Below are positions 28,032 to 37,273 of a stretch of DNA of 64,000 nucleotides, piece after piece (position 1 is the stretch's first letter; every line of letters starts with the position of its first letter). Location of the stretch: assembly GCF_036492425.1 (NCBI RefSeq), contig NZ_AP025292.1, forward strand, positions 2,666,001 through 2,730,000, given 5' to 3'. Below the pieces are notes generated by a model that was not told the DNA's origin, did not search any database, and worked only from the letters and a program-made list of their open reading frames with translations. A program made the position numbers and the translations under genes. The DNA is from Persicobacter psychrovividus. Its GTDB lineage: Bacteria > Bacteroidota > Bacteroidia > Cytophagales > Cyclobacteriaceae.

Positions 28032-28859
28032 ATGCTTGCTTATCCACAACATCAGGCGGAAAACTTACAACAATACCAATTTGGTTTTTTATCAGTTGAA
28101 GGTGATGACCACTTCCTGAACATTACCCTCAACAGGCCTGAAAAGAAAAATGCCATGCCGCCGCAAATGATGAATGAAATTGCTTTTGCGCTCAACCATG
28201 CACACTACAATCCCGAAATATGGGGCGTTACGATCAGCGCAAAAGGCGATACTTTTTCAGCAGGCGCCGACCTCAAGGCTTTCGCAGGACTGCCTGTTGA
28301 CATCAAGGGGTCGACCATTCCCGAGCCCAAAAAACCAGTAAAACTTGGTGATGCTTTCATGAAGTTGCATAAACCATGCATCGCAATTGTAGAGGGGAAT
28401 GTGTATGCTGGTGCATTCCTTATTTTGGCAGGCTGCTCCCACGTGGTCTGTCTGGAAAATGTGGAGCTCAGTCTCCCTGAAGCCAAGCGAGGCATCTGGC
28501 CAATGCAGGTCATGGCTTCCCTTGCGCCTATTGTTCCAAAGCGAATTCTGCTCGATTGGTGTATGCGCGCGGAAATGATTTCAGCACAGGAAGCAGAACG
28601 GTGGGGACTCATTACGAAAGTGCTCCCTCCTGAAGACCTGCGGCCTTACCTTGACAAACTTTTTCAGCAGCTCAAACAGGTCGCTCCGCTGGCTGTTCAA
28701 CGCGGGCTCAAGGCTTATGATGAAATGCTCAACCTCTCGCCAGTCGCGCAGCATTCCTATCTTTTGGAGCAACTTCAGGAACTGATTAAAACCAAGGACG
28801 CACAGGAAGGCTTAACGGCTTTTCGGGAGAAACGCCCCCCTGTATGGCAAGGTGAGTAG
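28032..28859 (+). CDS. Enoyl-CoA hydratase/isomerase family protein
   Basis: Crotonase-fold protein of 275 residues, starting three bases after the biotin carboxylase stop. NRPEKKNAM, SAGADLKAF (oxyanion loop) and EGNVYAGAF (second oxyanion strand) are visible. In this cluster it would most simply be 3-methylglutaconyl-CoA hydratase, the step after the carboxylase. In the position of the hydratase catalytic Glu the sequence reads VELSLPEAKRGIWPM, which keeps a Glu. The exact reaction is an inference from context. Confidence 0.85.
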   Translation: MLAYPQHQAENLQQYQFGFLSVEGDDHFLNITLNRPEKKNAMPPQMMNEIAFALNHAHYNPEIWGVTISAKGDTFSAGADLKAFAGLPVDIKGSTIPEPKKPVKLGDAFMKLHKPCIAIVEGNVYAGAFLILAGCSHVVCLENVELSLPEAKRGIWPMQVMASLAPIVPKRILLDWCMRAEMISAQEAERWGLITKVLPPEDLRPYLDKLFQQLKQVAPLAVQRGLKAYDEMLNLSPVAQHSYLLEQLQELIKTKDAQEGLTAFREKRPPVWQGE

Positions 28860-28890
28860 TTTTTGTTAGCTTGCAAAAAATATCACTTCT

Positions 28891-29607
28891 ATGCACTTTA
28901 AAAGAATAGTTCTGGTGATGGCCATGCACGCCGAAGCCAAACCCATACGCGAGCAATTAAAACTTCAGCCTGTTGAGAAACTTCACTCAAAGCTTCCCAT
29001 GGACACCTATCAGGGGAAGGTCAACGATTCTGAGGTATTTGTGGTCGTCAATGGCATTGATCCTCGATTTAATATCGACAGTATTGGCACGACCCCTGCC
29101 GCCGTTGCGACGCTCACAGCTATTAATCAACTTCAGCCCGACCTGATCATCAACGCTGGAACCTGTGGTGCTTTCAAAAGTAAAGGCAGCGAGATTGCCA
29201 AAGTTTACTGGGCAAATAATGTGATGCACCACGACCGCCGGATTTCTATTCCAGGCATGGAGGAATACGGCATCGGAAATTATCGCTGCTGGACAGACGA
29301 CACCCTCGCCAATAAGCTGAAAATGGATTATGCGACCATCAGCACGGGAAATTCACTCGATATGTGTGATACCGATTATGCGATTCTGGAAAAACAGGAG
29401 GTAGTCGTCAAAGAAATGGAGGCTGGAGGAATCGCCTATATTTGTGAATTGCTCGATATGCCTTATCTGGGCATTAAGTCTGTAACCGATTTAGTCGATG
29501 GCGGCATGTTACCTGCGGACGAATTTTTGATCAACCTGAAAAAATCATCTGAAGCATTGAAAGAAAAGGTTTTGCAGGTGATTGATGCACTGAGTACCGA
29601 AAAATAA
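28891..29607 (+). CDS. Phosphorylase-superfamily nucleosidase (MTA/SAH nucleosidase-like)
   Basis: A 238-residue protein of the nucleoside phosphorylase fold. AMHAEAKPIREQL at the N-terminus corresponds to the 'AM..E' start of MTA/SAH nucleosidases, NAGTCGAFKSKGSEIAKVYW is the nucleobase/ribose region, and VKEMEAGGIAYICEL (ribose 2'-OH contact) plus KSVTDLVDGG (catalytic Asp region) complete the family pattern. It would cleave 5'-methylthioadenosine or S-adenosylhomocysteine. It starts 31 bases after the hydratase, so it may share its transcript although the function is different. Confidence 0.83.
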   Translation: MHFKRIVLVMAMHAEAKPIREQLKLQPVEKLHSKLPMDTYQGKVNDSEVFVVVNGIDPRFNIDSIGTTPAAVATLTAINQLQPDLIINAGTCGAFKSKGSEIAKVYWANNVMHHDRRISIPGMEEYGIGNYRCWTDDTLANKLKMDYATISTGNSLDMCDTDYAILEKQEVVVKEMEAGGIAYICELLDMPYLGIKSVTDLVDGGMLPADEFLINLKKSSEALKEKVLQVIDALSTEK

Positions 29608-29624
29608 AAGGACATTATAATGTA

Positions 29625-29656
29625 GAGACGTTCGGAAGGACGTCTTTTTTTATTTT
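29625..29656 (+). terminator. Intrinsic terminator after the nucleosidase gene
   Basis: AGACGTTC pairs with GGACGTCT around a short loop and is followed by a T-rich run. The stem shares the GACGT core with the nearby palindromes. Confidence 0.75.
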
Positions 29657-29667
29657 AGACCACTTTG

Positions 29668-29730
29668 GTTCAAGCGTCCCGCTTGGATCAAAGTATTTAT
29701 ATGAAATCAATCCAATCGGGACGCTTGAAC
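29668..29730. repeat. Intergenic inverted repeat
   Basis: GTTCAAGCGTCCCG(C)TTGGAT at 29668-29688 pairs with its complement at 29710-29730 with one bulged base across a 21-base loop. No T tract follows, so it is not a normal terminator; it resembles a REP/MITE-like structure. Confidence 0.7.
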
Positions 29731-29738
29731 TGATAAGA

Positions 29739-29767
29739 ACGTTGCATTAGACGTTAAAAATAACGTC
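29739..29767. repeat. Palindromic intergenic repeat, divergent member
   Basis: ACGTTGCATTAGACGTTA followed by TAACGTCT: a diverged version of the ACGTTGCATGCAACGT element seen at 58.43 kb, with its own 8-base inverted repeat (AGACGTTA/TAACGTCT). Confidence 0.5.
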
Positions 29768-29821
29768 TCCACAGGACAGCATGCTTGACTAAATAACCTT
29801 GCCTACTTCAGTATAGACCAA

Positions 29822-29853
29822 AAAAAAGCCGATCATTACGACCGGCTTTTTTT
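29822..29853 (-). terminator. Terminator of the tRNA-Asn array
   Basis: On the minus strand AAAAGCCGGTCG...GATCGGCTTTTTTT forms a stem of about nine base pairs ending in seven T, two bases after the last tRNA gene. Confidence 0.85.
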
Positions 29854-29854
29854 G

Positions 29855-29928
29855 CTCCCAAGGTTGGGCTCGAACCAACGACCCTCTGATTAACAGTCAG
29901 ATGCTCTAACCAACTGAGCTACTTAGGA
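29855..29928 (-). tRNA. tRNA-Asn(GUU), array copy nearest the terminator
   Basis: 74 bases folding into a full cloverleaf: acceptor TCCTAAG/CTTGGGA with a G-T pair, D-loop GTTGGTTAGAGC, anticodon loop CTGTTAA with GTT, T-loop GTTCGAGCC. CCA is not encoded. The last copy to be transcribed in an eight-gene tandem array. Confidence 0.97.
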
Positions 29929-29968
29929 ATATTCTTCAGACCTAACATCCAAGGCGTTTTTACCTTTG

Positions 29969-30042
29969 CTCCCAAGGTTGGGCTCGAACCAACGACCCTC
30001 TGATTAACAGTCAGATGCTCTAACCAACTGAGCTACTTAGGA
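29969..30042 (-). tRNA. tRNA-Asn(GUU)
   Basis: Sequence identical to the copy at 29855-29928; it starts exactly 114 bases from it. Confidence 0.97.
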
Positions 30043-30082
30043 ATATTCTTCAGACTTAACGTCCAAGGCGTTTTTACCTTTG

Positions 30083-30156
30083 CTCCCAAGGTTGGGCTCG
30101 AACCAACGCCCCTCTGATTAACAGTCAGATGCTCTAACCAACTGAGCTACTTAGGA
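30083..30156 (-). tRNA. tRNA-Asn(GUU), variant copy
   Basis: Same as its neighbours except at plus-strand base 30109, where C replaces A (T to G in the RNA sense), in the variable loop. The cloverleaf stems are unaffected, so the gene should be functional. Confidence 0.95.
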
Positions 30157-30196
30157 ATATTCTTCAGACTTAACGTCCAAGGCGTTTTTACCTTTG

Positions 30197-30270
30197 CTCC
30201 CAAGGTTGGGCTCGAACCAACGACCCTCTGATTAACAGTCAGATGCTCTAACCAACTGAGCTACTTAGGA
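30197..30270 (-). tRNA. tRNA-Asn(GUU)
   Basis: Identical to the consensus copy; next 114-base unit. Confidence 0.97.
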
Positions 30271-30310
30271 ATATTCTTCAGACTTAACGTCCAAGGCGTT
30301 TTTACCTTTG

Positions 30311-30384
30311 CTCCCAAGGTTGGGCTCGAACCAACGACCCTCTGATTAACAGTCAGATGCTCTAACCAACTGAGCTACTTAGGA
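30311..30384 (-). tRNA. tRNA-Asn(GUU)
   Basis: Identical to the consensus copy; next 114-base unit. Confidence 0.97.
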
Positions 30385-30424
30385 ATATTCTTCAGACTCA
30401 ACATCCAAGGCGTTTTTACCTTTG

Positions 30425-30498
30425 CTCCCAAGGTTGGGCTCGAACCAACGACCCTCTGATTAACAGTCAGATGCTCTAACCAACTGAGCTACTTAGGA
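30425..30498 (-). tRNA. tRNA-Asn(GUU)
   Basis: Identical to the consensus copy; next 114-base unit. Confidence 0.97.
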
Positions 30499-30538
30499 AT
30501 ATTCTTCAGACTTAACGTCCAAGGTGTTTTTACCTTTG

Positions 30539-30612
30539 CTCCCAAGGTTGGGCTCGAACCAACGACCCTCTGATTAACAGTCAGATGCTCTAACCAACTG
30601 AGCTACTTAGGA
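30539..30612 (-). tRNA. tRNA-Asn(GUU)
   Basis: Identical to the consensus copy; next 114-base unit. Confidence 0.97.
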
Positions 30613-30652
30613 ATATTCTTCAGACTCAACGTCCAAGGCGTTTTTACCTTTG

Positions 30653-30726
30653 CTCCCAAGGTTGGGCTCGAACCAACGACCCTCTGATTAACAGTCAGAT
30701 GCTCTAACCAACTGAGCTACTTAGGA
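30653..30726 (-). tRNA. tRNA-Asn(GUU), promoter-proximal copy
   Basis: Identical to the consensus copy and first to be transcribed. Upstream sequence (30727 onward) is unique; I could not find a promoter with both boxes in good position. Confidence 0.97.
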
Positions 30727-31153
30727 GTGTTTCATTACGTCAGGCAATAATTTAGCGATCTGCTTTGCTTAACGGATTGCAAAGGTGCACTATCGTCTTT
30801 AATTATGCAAGTATGCCCACAAAATTTTTTTCATCAAATCATCCTTCAGGAACCAATAGGCTCATTTTCAATTTTTTTACTGACTGATTTTTTTCCGTCC
30901 GCAAAGTACTCCTATTAACAAATCTGACCAACATGGTGTACTCCCTTGAGGAAATCATGAAAATCTGTCGGACGAATAAGGTCAGCCTGTCGTAATTTAT
31001 GACAACCCCAAGCCACGCCACTGACAGCCCGAAGCCCTTTTCGGCTGCTGTTGTTAAATAATGTTAAGGTTTCCGATTGTATTTTGCTATGGCGCGAGCT
31101 TTGCCGTTATTTCAACTGTAATAAGAATCTATTCACAGAAATATAATATATCC
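30727..31153. other. Intergenic region between the tRNA-Asn array and htrA
   Basis: Holds the upstream region of the tRNA array (minus strand) and of the protease gene (plus strand). A small inverted repeat CTTTGC/GCAAAG lies at 30763-30784, and a hairpin of AGCCcGAA with TTTCGGCT type at about 31023-31051. The frames that cross this region have no coding character. Confidence 0.5.
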
Positions 31154-32635
31154 ATGAGTAATCGAAAGTTATTTCTTGCATTATTCGCGGCCTCATTATT
31201 AGGCGCAATCATCGCCGTTGGAGGATTTCAACTGGTAGCGCCACAACAAGAAGCTGCCACTCCCCAAAACGACGCTATTCAACAGCACACCAAATTAACA
31301 AACTACTTATCCCAGACGGACGCCTCGGTTCCCGAAGGACTGAACTTCGTGATGGCTGCTGAAGCCACCACCCCTTGTGTAGTACACATTAAATCAACGA
31401 TTACAGAAAGCTCAAACTACGGCGGACAACGCAGCGAACAAATGGAGGAATGGCTTCGACAGTTCGGCTTCGAGCCTCGCCGCCAACAGCCCCGATCAGG
31501 TCAGGCTTCAGGCTCAGGGGTCATCATCTCTAAAGATGGTTATATTGTGACCAACAACCACGTGATCGACAAAGCAAGCGACGTAAAAGTGGTGTTGAAT
31601 AATAACAAGAGCTACGAAGCGAAAGTCATTGGTACCGATCCTGCAACAGATTTGGCGGTCATCAAAATTGATGGCGATGGCGACGACTTCCCATTTGTAA
31701 AATTCGGTGATTCCGATGGCATCAAGGTTGGGCAGTGGGTACTCGCTGTAGGAAATCCATTTGAACTGAATTCTACCGTAACTGCGGGGATCATCTCCGC
31801 CAAAGGTCGAAACATCAATATCAACAGAAGCCAGTATGGTATTGAGTCTTTCATTCAGACGGATGCTGCGGTAAACCCGGGCAACTCAGGCGGCGCATTG
31901 GTCAATCTTAAAGGAGAGCTGATTGGCATTAACACAGCCATTGCCTCACCAACAGGATCGTATGCGGGTTATTCATTTGCTGTCCCTGCTTCACTGGTTA
32001 AAAAGGTAGCCATGGATCTCAAAGAATTCGGTATTGTACAGCGTGCATTGCTCGGGGTTGCAATTCGTGAAGTAAACGCTGATTTGGCCAAAGAAAAAGA
32101 CTTGGATGAAGTACAAGGCGTATTTGTAGCGGGAGTAAACGAAAACTCATCGGCAGACGATGCAGGCTTGGAAGAAGGCGATGTGATTTTGAAAATTGAC
32201 GACAGTCCAACCAATACCGTTGCGGGCTTGCAAGAATCCATTGCACGCCACCGTCCTGGCGACAAAGTAAAAGTTACCTTCAAACGTGGCAGCAAACGCA
32301 AAACAACAACGGTTACCCTCAAGAACATGATGGGCGAAACCACTGCGGTAAAATATGCAGGCTCGACAAAAATCGAAGGCGCAACTTTTGCCAACCTGAC
32401 CCCAAAAGACAAAGAAGCTCTCGAGGTTAAAGGCGGTGCCAAGATCATGGAACTTAAAGCAGGGAAATTCAAAGATGCTGGTCTCCGCGAAGGTTTCACC
32501 ATTACCCAAATCGATAAACGCCCGATTCACAATACCGAAGACCTGAGCCGTGTGCTTTCGTCGAAAAAAGGCGGTATCCTCATTGAAGGGAAGTACGAAG
32601 AAGGTGATCCTGTTTACTACGCTTTAGGCTGGTAA
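31154..32635 (+). CDS. degP: Do/HtrA-family periplasmic serine protease with two PDZ domains
   Basis: Envelope quality-control protease. I use the ATG at 31154, which begins MSNRKLFLALFAASLLG, a signal peptide or anchor; the frame extends 31 codons upstream. In the 493-residue protein the triad is His136 (TNNHVID), Asp166 (TDLAVIKID) and Ser245 (NPGNSGGALVN). Two PDZ domains follow (about 280-375 and 395-490); the second ends in a typical carboxy-terminal strand. Length is normal. It is a single gene closed by a strong terminator. In related bacteria such genes respond to envelope stress. Confidence 0.95.
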   Translation: MSNRKLFLALFAASLLGAIIAVGGFQLVAPQQEAATPQNDAIQQHTKLTNYLSQTDASVPEGLNFVMAAEATTPCVVHIKSTITESSNYGGQRSEQMEEWLRQFGFEPRRQQPRSGQASGSGVIISKDGYIVTNNHVIDKASDVKVVLNNNKSYEAKVIGTDPATDLAVIKIDGDGDDFPFVKFGDSDGIKVGQWVLAVGNPFELNSTVTAGIISAKGRNININRSQYGIESFIQTDAAVNPGNSGGALVNLKGELIGINTAIASPTGSYAGYSFAVPASLVKKVAMDLKEFGIVQRALLGVAIREVNADLAKEKDLDEVQGVFVAGVNENSSADDAGLEEGDVILKIDDSPTNTVAGLQESIARHRPGDKVKVTFKRGSKRKTTTVTLKNMMGETTAVKYAGSTKIEGATFANLTPKDKEALEVKGGAKIMELKAGKFKDAGLREGFTITQIDKRPIHNTEDLSRVLSSKKGGILIEGKYEEGDPVYYALGW

Positions 32636-32663
32636 ATCGCCTCAATATAAATTCTTCATTTTT

Positions 32664-32700
32664 TAGGCCTGAGTAATCGTTTACTCAGGCCTATTTTTTT
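32664..32700 (+). terminator. Intrinsic terminator after htrA
   Basis: TAGGCCTGAGTAA pairs with TTACTCAGGCCTA around a tiny loop; seven T follow. Confidence 0.9.
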
Positions 32701-32803
32701 ATATTTCGAGACAAAACAGGCCTTTTTAGACTCCATTCAAGCGTTTCGAGATTTTGATCATGAAAAAAAATGACATATGCGTCGTTTTTTTTACCATTCT
32801 AAA

Positions 32804-32832
32804 TTGAACAATCTGAAATTTAATTATTTTTG
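32804..32832 (+). promoter_or_regulatory. Candidate promoter for gcvP
   Basis: TTG at 32804-32806 and TATTTTTG at 32825-32832 are 18 bases apart, close to the Bacteroidota consensus spacing. It would leave a leader of about 120 bases. Confidence 0.4.
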
Positions 32833-32959
32833 CCTGCACAATTGGTTCGCTATATCAATGGCTTGCCATGCAGAAAAAAGATAACCCGAAACCCCAATTT
32901 CAAACCTTTGGGGTGGAACACTTTTTTAGCTTTTATATACTATACTTACAACAGAACTA

Positions 32960-35863
32960 ATGACGAAGATTCGATTAACCGAGGCAGATCGTTTTGAGCG
33001 CCGCCACAATGGCTCTCGAGAAGTAAGAACACAAAAAATGCTGACGAAAATTGGCGTGGACAGCGTGGATGAACTGATAGATCAGACCATCCCTGCGGCC
33101 ATTCGACTGAAGCAACCCCTACAATTGCCTGCCGCACAAACCGAGCACGGCTTTCTAAAAAGCTTTAAAAGTATTGCTGATAAAAACCAGGTATTCCGCT
33201 CGATGATTGGATTGGGTTATCACGATACCATTACACCAGGCGTAATTCAGCGTAACATCCTGGAGAACCCAGGCTGGTACACGGCCTATACGCCATATCA
33301 GGCAGAAATCGCCCAGGGCCGTCTGGAGGCTTTGATCAATTTCCAGACCATGGTAACCGACCTGACAGGTATGGAGCTGGCCAACGCCTCCTTACTTGAT
33401 GAAGGAACTGCCGCCGCTGAAGCCATGTCGATGCTTTTCGCAACCCGCAAAGGAAAGAAAAAGAAGGCCGCCTTCAAGTTCTTCGTAGATCAGCATACCT
33501 TGCCACAAACACAGTCAATCCTGAACACCCGCGCAACGCCTATCGGTATTGAACTGGTAACTGGAGATGTGGCTGAATTTGATGCTACTGATGAATCATT
33601 TTTCGGAATCCTGTTACAATACCCTAACAGTGAAGGGGACATCCTCGGATACCCTGCTGTGGCTGAGAAAGCAAAAGCCAACGACATTAACGTTGCCGTT
33701 GCGGTGGACTTACTCGCTATGGCACTACTTACCCCTCCGGGTGAATGGGGTGCCGACGTAGTGGTTGGAACAACCCAAAGATTTGGTGTACCATTAGGCT
33801 TTGGTGGCCCACACGCCGCTTTCTTTGCGACAAAAGAAGCCTACAAGCGCCAGATTCCAGGCCGAATTATTGGGGTATCGCAAGACCGCGACGGCAACAA
33901 AGCCTACCGCATGGCCTTACAAACCCGCGAGCAACATATCAAAAGAGAGCGTGCAACTTCCAACATTTGCACCGCACAGGTTTTATTGGCCGTTATTGCG
34001 GGAATGTATGGCGTTTATCACGGACCTGAAGGCATTAAGACCATCGCCACCAACGTACACGGACACACTCAGCTGATTGCAAAAGGGGTAGAAGCTTTCG
34101 GCTTTAAGCAATTGAATGGCGCCTATTTCGATACCATCAAAATTGAAGCCACTGCTGCGCAAATAGCGACTGTACGCACCCTGGCTGAAAAGGCGGGCAT
34201 CAACTTCCGCTATGCCGAAAATTTCATCGGCATTGCCGTTAACCAGACCACAGCGCTTGAAGACGTTCAGGATATCCTGACTATTTTTGCTGAAGCTGCA
34301 CAGGCCGATGTGAAATCCTTCGACCTGACCGCTGCCGCCGATCAGCTGGAAATCTCCTGGGCTGATCAGTTCAAGCGCAGCTCTGAGTACATGACACACC
34401 CGGTGTTCCATGCTTACCGCTCAGAACACGAATTGCTTCGCTATATGAAGCGCCTTGAAAATAAAGATATTTCTCTTGCCCACTCGATGATTTCGCTGGG
34501 CTCCTGCACCATGAAGCTGAATGCTACCGCAGAGATGATTCCGATCACCTGGCCATCGCTGGCAAGCATTCACCCTTTTGCGCCTGCCAACCAAACAGAA
34601 GGTTATTTTGAGATTTTCCGAAACCTCGAAGGCTGGCTGAATGAAATCACAGGCTTTGCAGGCACCTCCCTTCAGCCCAACTCTGGCGCACAGGGTGAAT
34701 TCGCAGGACTGATGGTCATTAAGGCCTATCACGAAGACCGTGGCGATCACCACCGAAATATCTGTATCATCCCTACTTCTGCACACGGCACCAACCCTGC
34801 CTCAGCTGCTTTGGCAGGAATGAAGATCGTTTTGGTGAAATGTGATGATGCGGGTAATATCGACGTAGCGGATTTGCGTGAAAAAGCGGAAGCGAATAAG
34901 GAAAACCTTTCAGCACTGATGGTTACTTACCCTTCTACGCACGGGGTTTATGAAGAATCAATCATTGAAATCTGTAACATCATTCATGAGAATGGCGGAC
35001 AGGTTTACATGGATGGTGCCAACATGAACGCACAAGTGGGCTTAACCTCCCCTGCCAATATCGGTGCGGATGTTTGCCACCTGAACCTTCATAAAACTTT
35101 TGCCATTCCTCATGGTGGTGGCGGACCAGGCATTGGCCCAATCTGTGTTGCTGAACAATTGGTACCTTTCCTTCCTGGAAGCCCATTAACGGATCTTGCA
35201 GGTGGCGAGAAAGCCATTACAGCCATCTCTTCTGCACCTTGGGGCTCGGCTGGTGTATTGGCGATTTCTTATGCTTACATTGCCATGATGGGCAGCGAGG
35301 GCTTAACGAACGCTACTAAATTGGCCATTCTGAATGCCAATTACATTCAGTCCAGATTAAAAGACCATTTCCCGGTATTGTATGTTGGCGCTAATGGCCG
35401 CAATGCCCATGAACTGATCCTTGATTGTCGTCAGTTTAAAACAATCGGCATTGAAGTTGAGGATATCGCCAAGCGACTGATTGATTATGGTTTCCATGCA
35501 CCAACGGTTTCTTTCCCTGTTGCAGGCACACTGATGATCGAGCCTACGGAGTCTGAATCTTTGGAAGAACTGGATCGTTTCTGCGATGCTATGGTGGCGA
35601 TTCGTCAGGAGGTAAAAGAAATTGAAGACGGAAAAGCCGAGGCGGAAAATAACGTGCTGAAAAACGCACCACATACGCAGGCCCTGGTATTGAATGACAA
35701 CTGGGAGATGCCATACAGCCGCGAGAAGGCGGGCTACCCACTGCCATACCTTAAGGAAGCTAAAATATGGCCTTCTGTCAGAAGAATTGACAACGCTTTT
35801 GGCGACCGTAATTTGATGTGTTCCTGCATCCCTGTAAGTGAATATGCAGAGGCAGAAGCTTAA
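32960..35863 (+). CDS. gcvP: Glycine dehydrogenase (decarboxylating), P protein
   Basis: PLP-dependent subunit of the glycine cleavage system. The 967-residue chain is the fused form, with an N-terminal half (about 1-450) and a C-terminal half (about 460-967). The PLP lysine is Lys712 in [32 protein letters not shown] and the phosphate-binding [11 protein letters not shown] are also typical. The lipoyl H protein and aminomethyltransferase genes are not in the window. It has its own promoter and terminator. Confidence 0.97.
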   Translation: MTKIRLTEADRFERRHNGSREVRTQKMLTKIGVDSVDELIDQTIPAAIRLKQPLQLPAAQTEHGFLKSFKSIADKNQVFRSMIGLGYHDTITPGVIQRNILENPGWYTAYTPYQAEIAQGRLEALINFQTMVTDLTGMELANASLLDEGTAAAEAMSMLFATRKGKKKKAAFKFFVDQHTLPQTQSILNTRATPIGIELVTGDVAEFDATDESFFGILLQYPNSEGDILGYPAVAEKAKANDINVAVAVDLLAMALLTPPGEWGADVVVGTTQRFGVPLGFGGPHAAFFATKEAYKRQIPGRIIGVSQDRDGNKAYRMALQTREQHIKRERATSNICTAQVLLAVIAGMYGVYHGPEGIKTIATNVHGHTQLIAKGVEAFGFKQLNGAYFDTIKIEATAAQIATVRTLAEKAGINFRYAENFIGIAVNQTTALEDVQDILTIFAEAAQADVKSFDLTAAADQLEISWADQFKRSSEYMTHPVFHAYRSEHELLRYMKRLENKDISLAHSMISLGSCTMKLNATAEMIPITWPSLASIHPFAPANQTEGYFEIFRNLEGWLNEITGFAGTSLQPNSGAQGEFAGLMVIKAYHEDRGDHHRNICIIPTSAHGTNPASAALAGMKIVLVKCDDAGNIDVADLREKAEANKENLSALMVTYPSTHGVYEESIIEICNIIHENGGQVYMDGANMNAQVGLTSPANIGADVCHLNLHKTFAIPHGGGGPGIGPICVAEQLVPFLPGSPLTDLAGGEKAITAISSAPWGSAGVLAISYAYIAMMGSEGLTNATKLAILNANYIQSRLKDHFPVLYVGANGRNAHELILDCRQFKTIGIEVEDIAKRLIDYGFHAPTVSFPVAGTLMIEPTESESLEELDRFCDAMVAIRQEVKEIEDGKAEAENNVLKNAPHTQALVLNDNWEMPYSREKAGYPLPYLKEAKIWPSVRRIDNAFGDRNLMCSCIPVSEYAEAEA

Positions 35864-35885
35864 AAAATAAAATTGCGAATCACTA

Positions 35886-35924
35886 AAAAAAGCCTGAAGG
35901 ACAACATGGTTCTTCAGGCTTTTC
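35886..35924. terminator. Terminator after gcvP, probably bidirectional
   Basis: AAAAGCCTGAAG pairs with CTTCAGGCTTTT across a 12-base loop, with A-rich and T-rich flanks on the two sides. Confidence 0.85.
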
Positions 35925-36104
35925 TTTTGCTTAGATTGTTGAGCACGCGTTTAAAAATTGATCATCCTTCGGAAAATTCAGACTACTGGAAATTGATGCT
36001 GAATAAATTTTCAACAATAGCATCGCCAAATTTCCCGCACAGATTTCAAGTTTTAAACACCCACTGTATTTTTTCAGGCCTTAACTCAATGGCTCTGCGG
36101 TTGT

Positions 36105-36503
36105 TTAGCGCAGGTAAAGCGTATGCTTTTCCCATCCCTTTTCTTTCAGCTTGTACGTCTTAAGCACCAGCTGATCTGCCTTAATTTTCTTCACCTGCAT
36201 ACGCTCAGACATTGTCGCGTGATGCTCGGCATCCTGATATTGCAGCACCAGATATTTGCCATCAAGTACCCAGGTACCGTGCGAATAAGGATCATTAACA
36301 CTCTCGATGTAAAATTTGCCATCATGATGAAAATTGATCTTTTCTCCCATCTGGAAGCGGTCATCTACACGGCCGTCCACTCGAACTATTTTCCATGTTT
36401 TCTGAACAAGATACGATTGCGCCTGCGTTGCTCTGCGGTTTTGCCCGAAAGTAACGGCTGCCAACAGGCAAAGCACAAGACTTAGGAAGAGGTGTTTTTT
36501 CAT
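36105..36503 (-). CDS. Small secreted lipocalin-like protein
   Basis: A 132-residue protein with a signal peptide (cleavage near TFGQN). The mature sequence has alternating beta-prone segments with WKIVRVDG near its start and GTWVLDGKYLVLQ in the middle. This pattern is common in the small lipocalin-like or DUF families of Bacteroidota that begin 'W.l......dg'. No ligand can be predicted. It lies 42 bases downstream of the TPR-SH3 gene on the same strand and is probably co-transcribed. Confidence 0.65.
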   Translation of the reverse strand: MKKHLFLSLVLCLLAAVTFGQNRRATQAQSYLVQKTWKIVRVDGRVDDRFQMGEKINFHHDGKFYIESVNDPYSHGTWVLDGKYLVLQYQDAEHHATMSERMQVKKIKADQLVLKTYKLKEKGWEKHTLYLR

Positions 36504-36545
36504 GGTCGTATTTTTTTAGATTGATGATGCTTATTATACGCTGAA

Positions 36546-37268
36546 TTACAGCAATTGAAGGTTATGATCTTTCACATAAACCGCTTTCCCTTCCCACAAA
36601 ATTTTCGTCCACACATCCTGATGCCCAACAACCTCTACACGGTGGCCTGCACCAATCATCCCGACTACATCCCCACCTGCTGAAGGGGCATCAAGCATGG
36701 CCGTTTTCGGAAAAGATACAATGGCACGGTGGCCATCAACTTTAATGTTGAGCTCAAGGCCCCAAAAGAGAATCAGTGCCCAGGAAGCCGCAACAAATGA
36801 CCACTTCGCCGTTACTGATTTATTGTTGTAGTACAAAAACCCCGCCAACAATAAGGATAATATCAAGAAAATTAAGACATTAAATAAGTCATAATATTGT
36901 TGATATAAGTTTGAAAAATAAGCACGATCGCCAAATTCATAACCCTGAAGCTGTGCATTCTTGGCTAAAGTGTCCATTTTTTTCAATACCCCCTGATCGA
37001 GTGTCCGATCATAATATTTATTCAGAAAATACATCGTCGCCCCATAATCCTTCATCCCCTCTTTGATGAACGCCATTTTCAATAACATTGAATTACTCAC
37101 TAATTGCTTATCAAAAACTAATTCTTGATATAATTCAAAAGACTCCGTGTAGTGCTTCTGAGCGAACAAACTGTCCGCTTTTGCTAACTGTTCATTATCC
37201 GATTGTTTTCCAAACGATTGCGAAAACACACCAAAAAAAACTGTCAAAAACAAAATAATTTTCTTCAC
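36546..37268 (-). CDS. TPR, two-helix, SH3 membrane protein (BatE-like)
   Basis: About 240 residues with, in order, a signal peptide, a periplasmic region with helical repeats of TPR type (residues ~25-120: QLAKADSLFAQKHYTESFELYQ), two close membrane helices (~133-170) and a C-terminal bacterial SH3-like domain (~180-240, SAGGDVVGMIGAGHRVEVVG). The same order is found in BatE of Bacteroides aerotolerance operons, but no BatA/B/D gene is near. The start is not ATG: TTG at 37271 or GTG at 37268; I use the GTG because it fits the Lys-Lys signal peptide. Confidence 0.7.
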   Translation of the reverse strand: MKKIILFLTVFFGVFSQSFGKQSDNEQLAKADSLFAQKHYTESFELYQELVFDKQLVSNSMLLKMAFIKEGMKDYGATMYFLNKYYDRTLDQGVLKKMDTLAKNAQLQGYEFGDRAYFSNLYQQYYDLFNVLIFLILSLLLAGFLYYNNKSVTAKWSFVAASWALILFWGLELNIKVDGHRAIVSFPKTAMLDAPSAGGDVVGMIGAGHRVEVVGHQDVWTKILWEGKAVYVKDHNLQLL

Positions 37269-37273
37269 CAAAC

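Larger units (their letters stand above)
29855..30726 (-). repeat. Eight-unit tandem array, 114-base period
   Basis: Each unit is a 74-base tRNA-Asn gene plus a 40-base spacer. All seven intervals between genes are exactly 114 bases. The spacers differ only at a few positions (for example CTTAACGTCC, CTCAACATCC, CCTAACATCC), pointing to recent amplification or gene conversion. Confidence 0.95.
32636..32959. other. Intergenic region upstream of gcvP
   Basis: Contains the htrA terminator and a candidate promoter. I looked for a glycine-riboswitch-like structure ahead of gcvP and saw none. Confidence 0.5.

Noticed and set aside
29855-30726. Regular repeat array that could be mistaken for CRISPR
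   Set aside because: The repeated part is a complete tRNA-Asn cloverleaf and the spacers are almost identical to each other, unlike CRISPR spacers.
30839-31021. 60-codon minus-strand frame upstream of htrA
   Set aside because: No coding bias or family match, and it lies in the leader region of htrA.
32636-32959. Glycine riboswitch ahead of gcvP
   Set aside because: No tandem aptamer-like conserved blocks or suitable stems could be found by eye.
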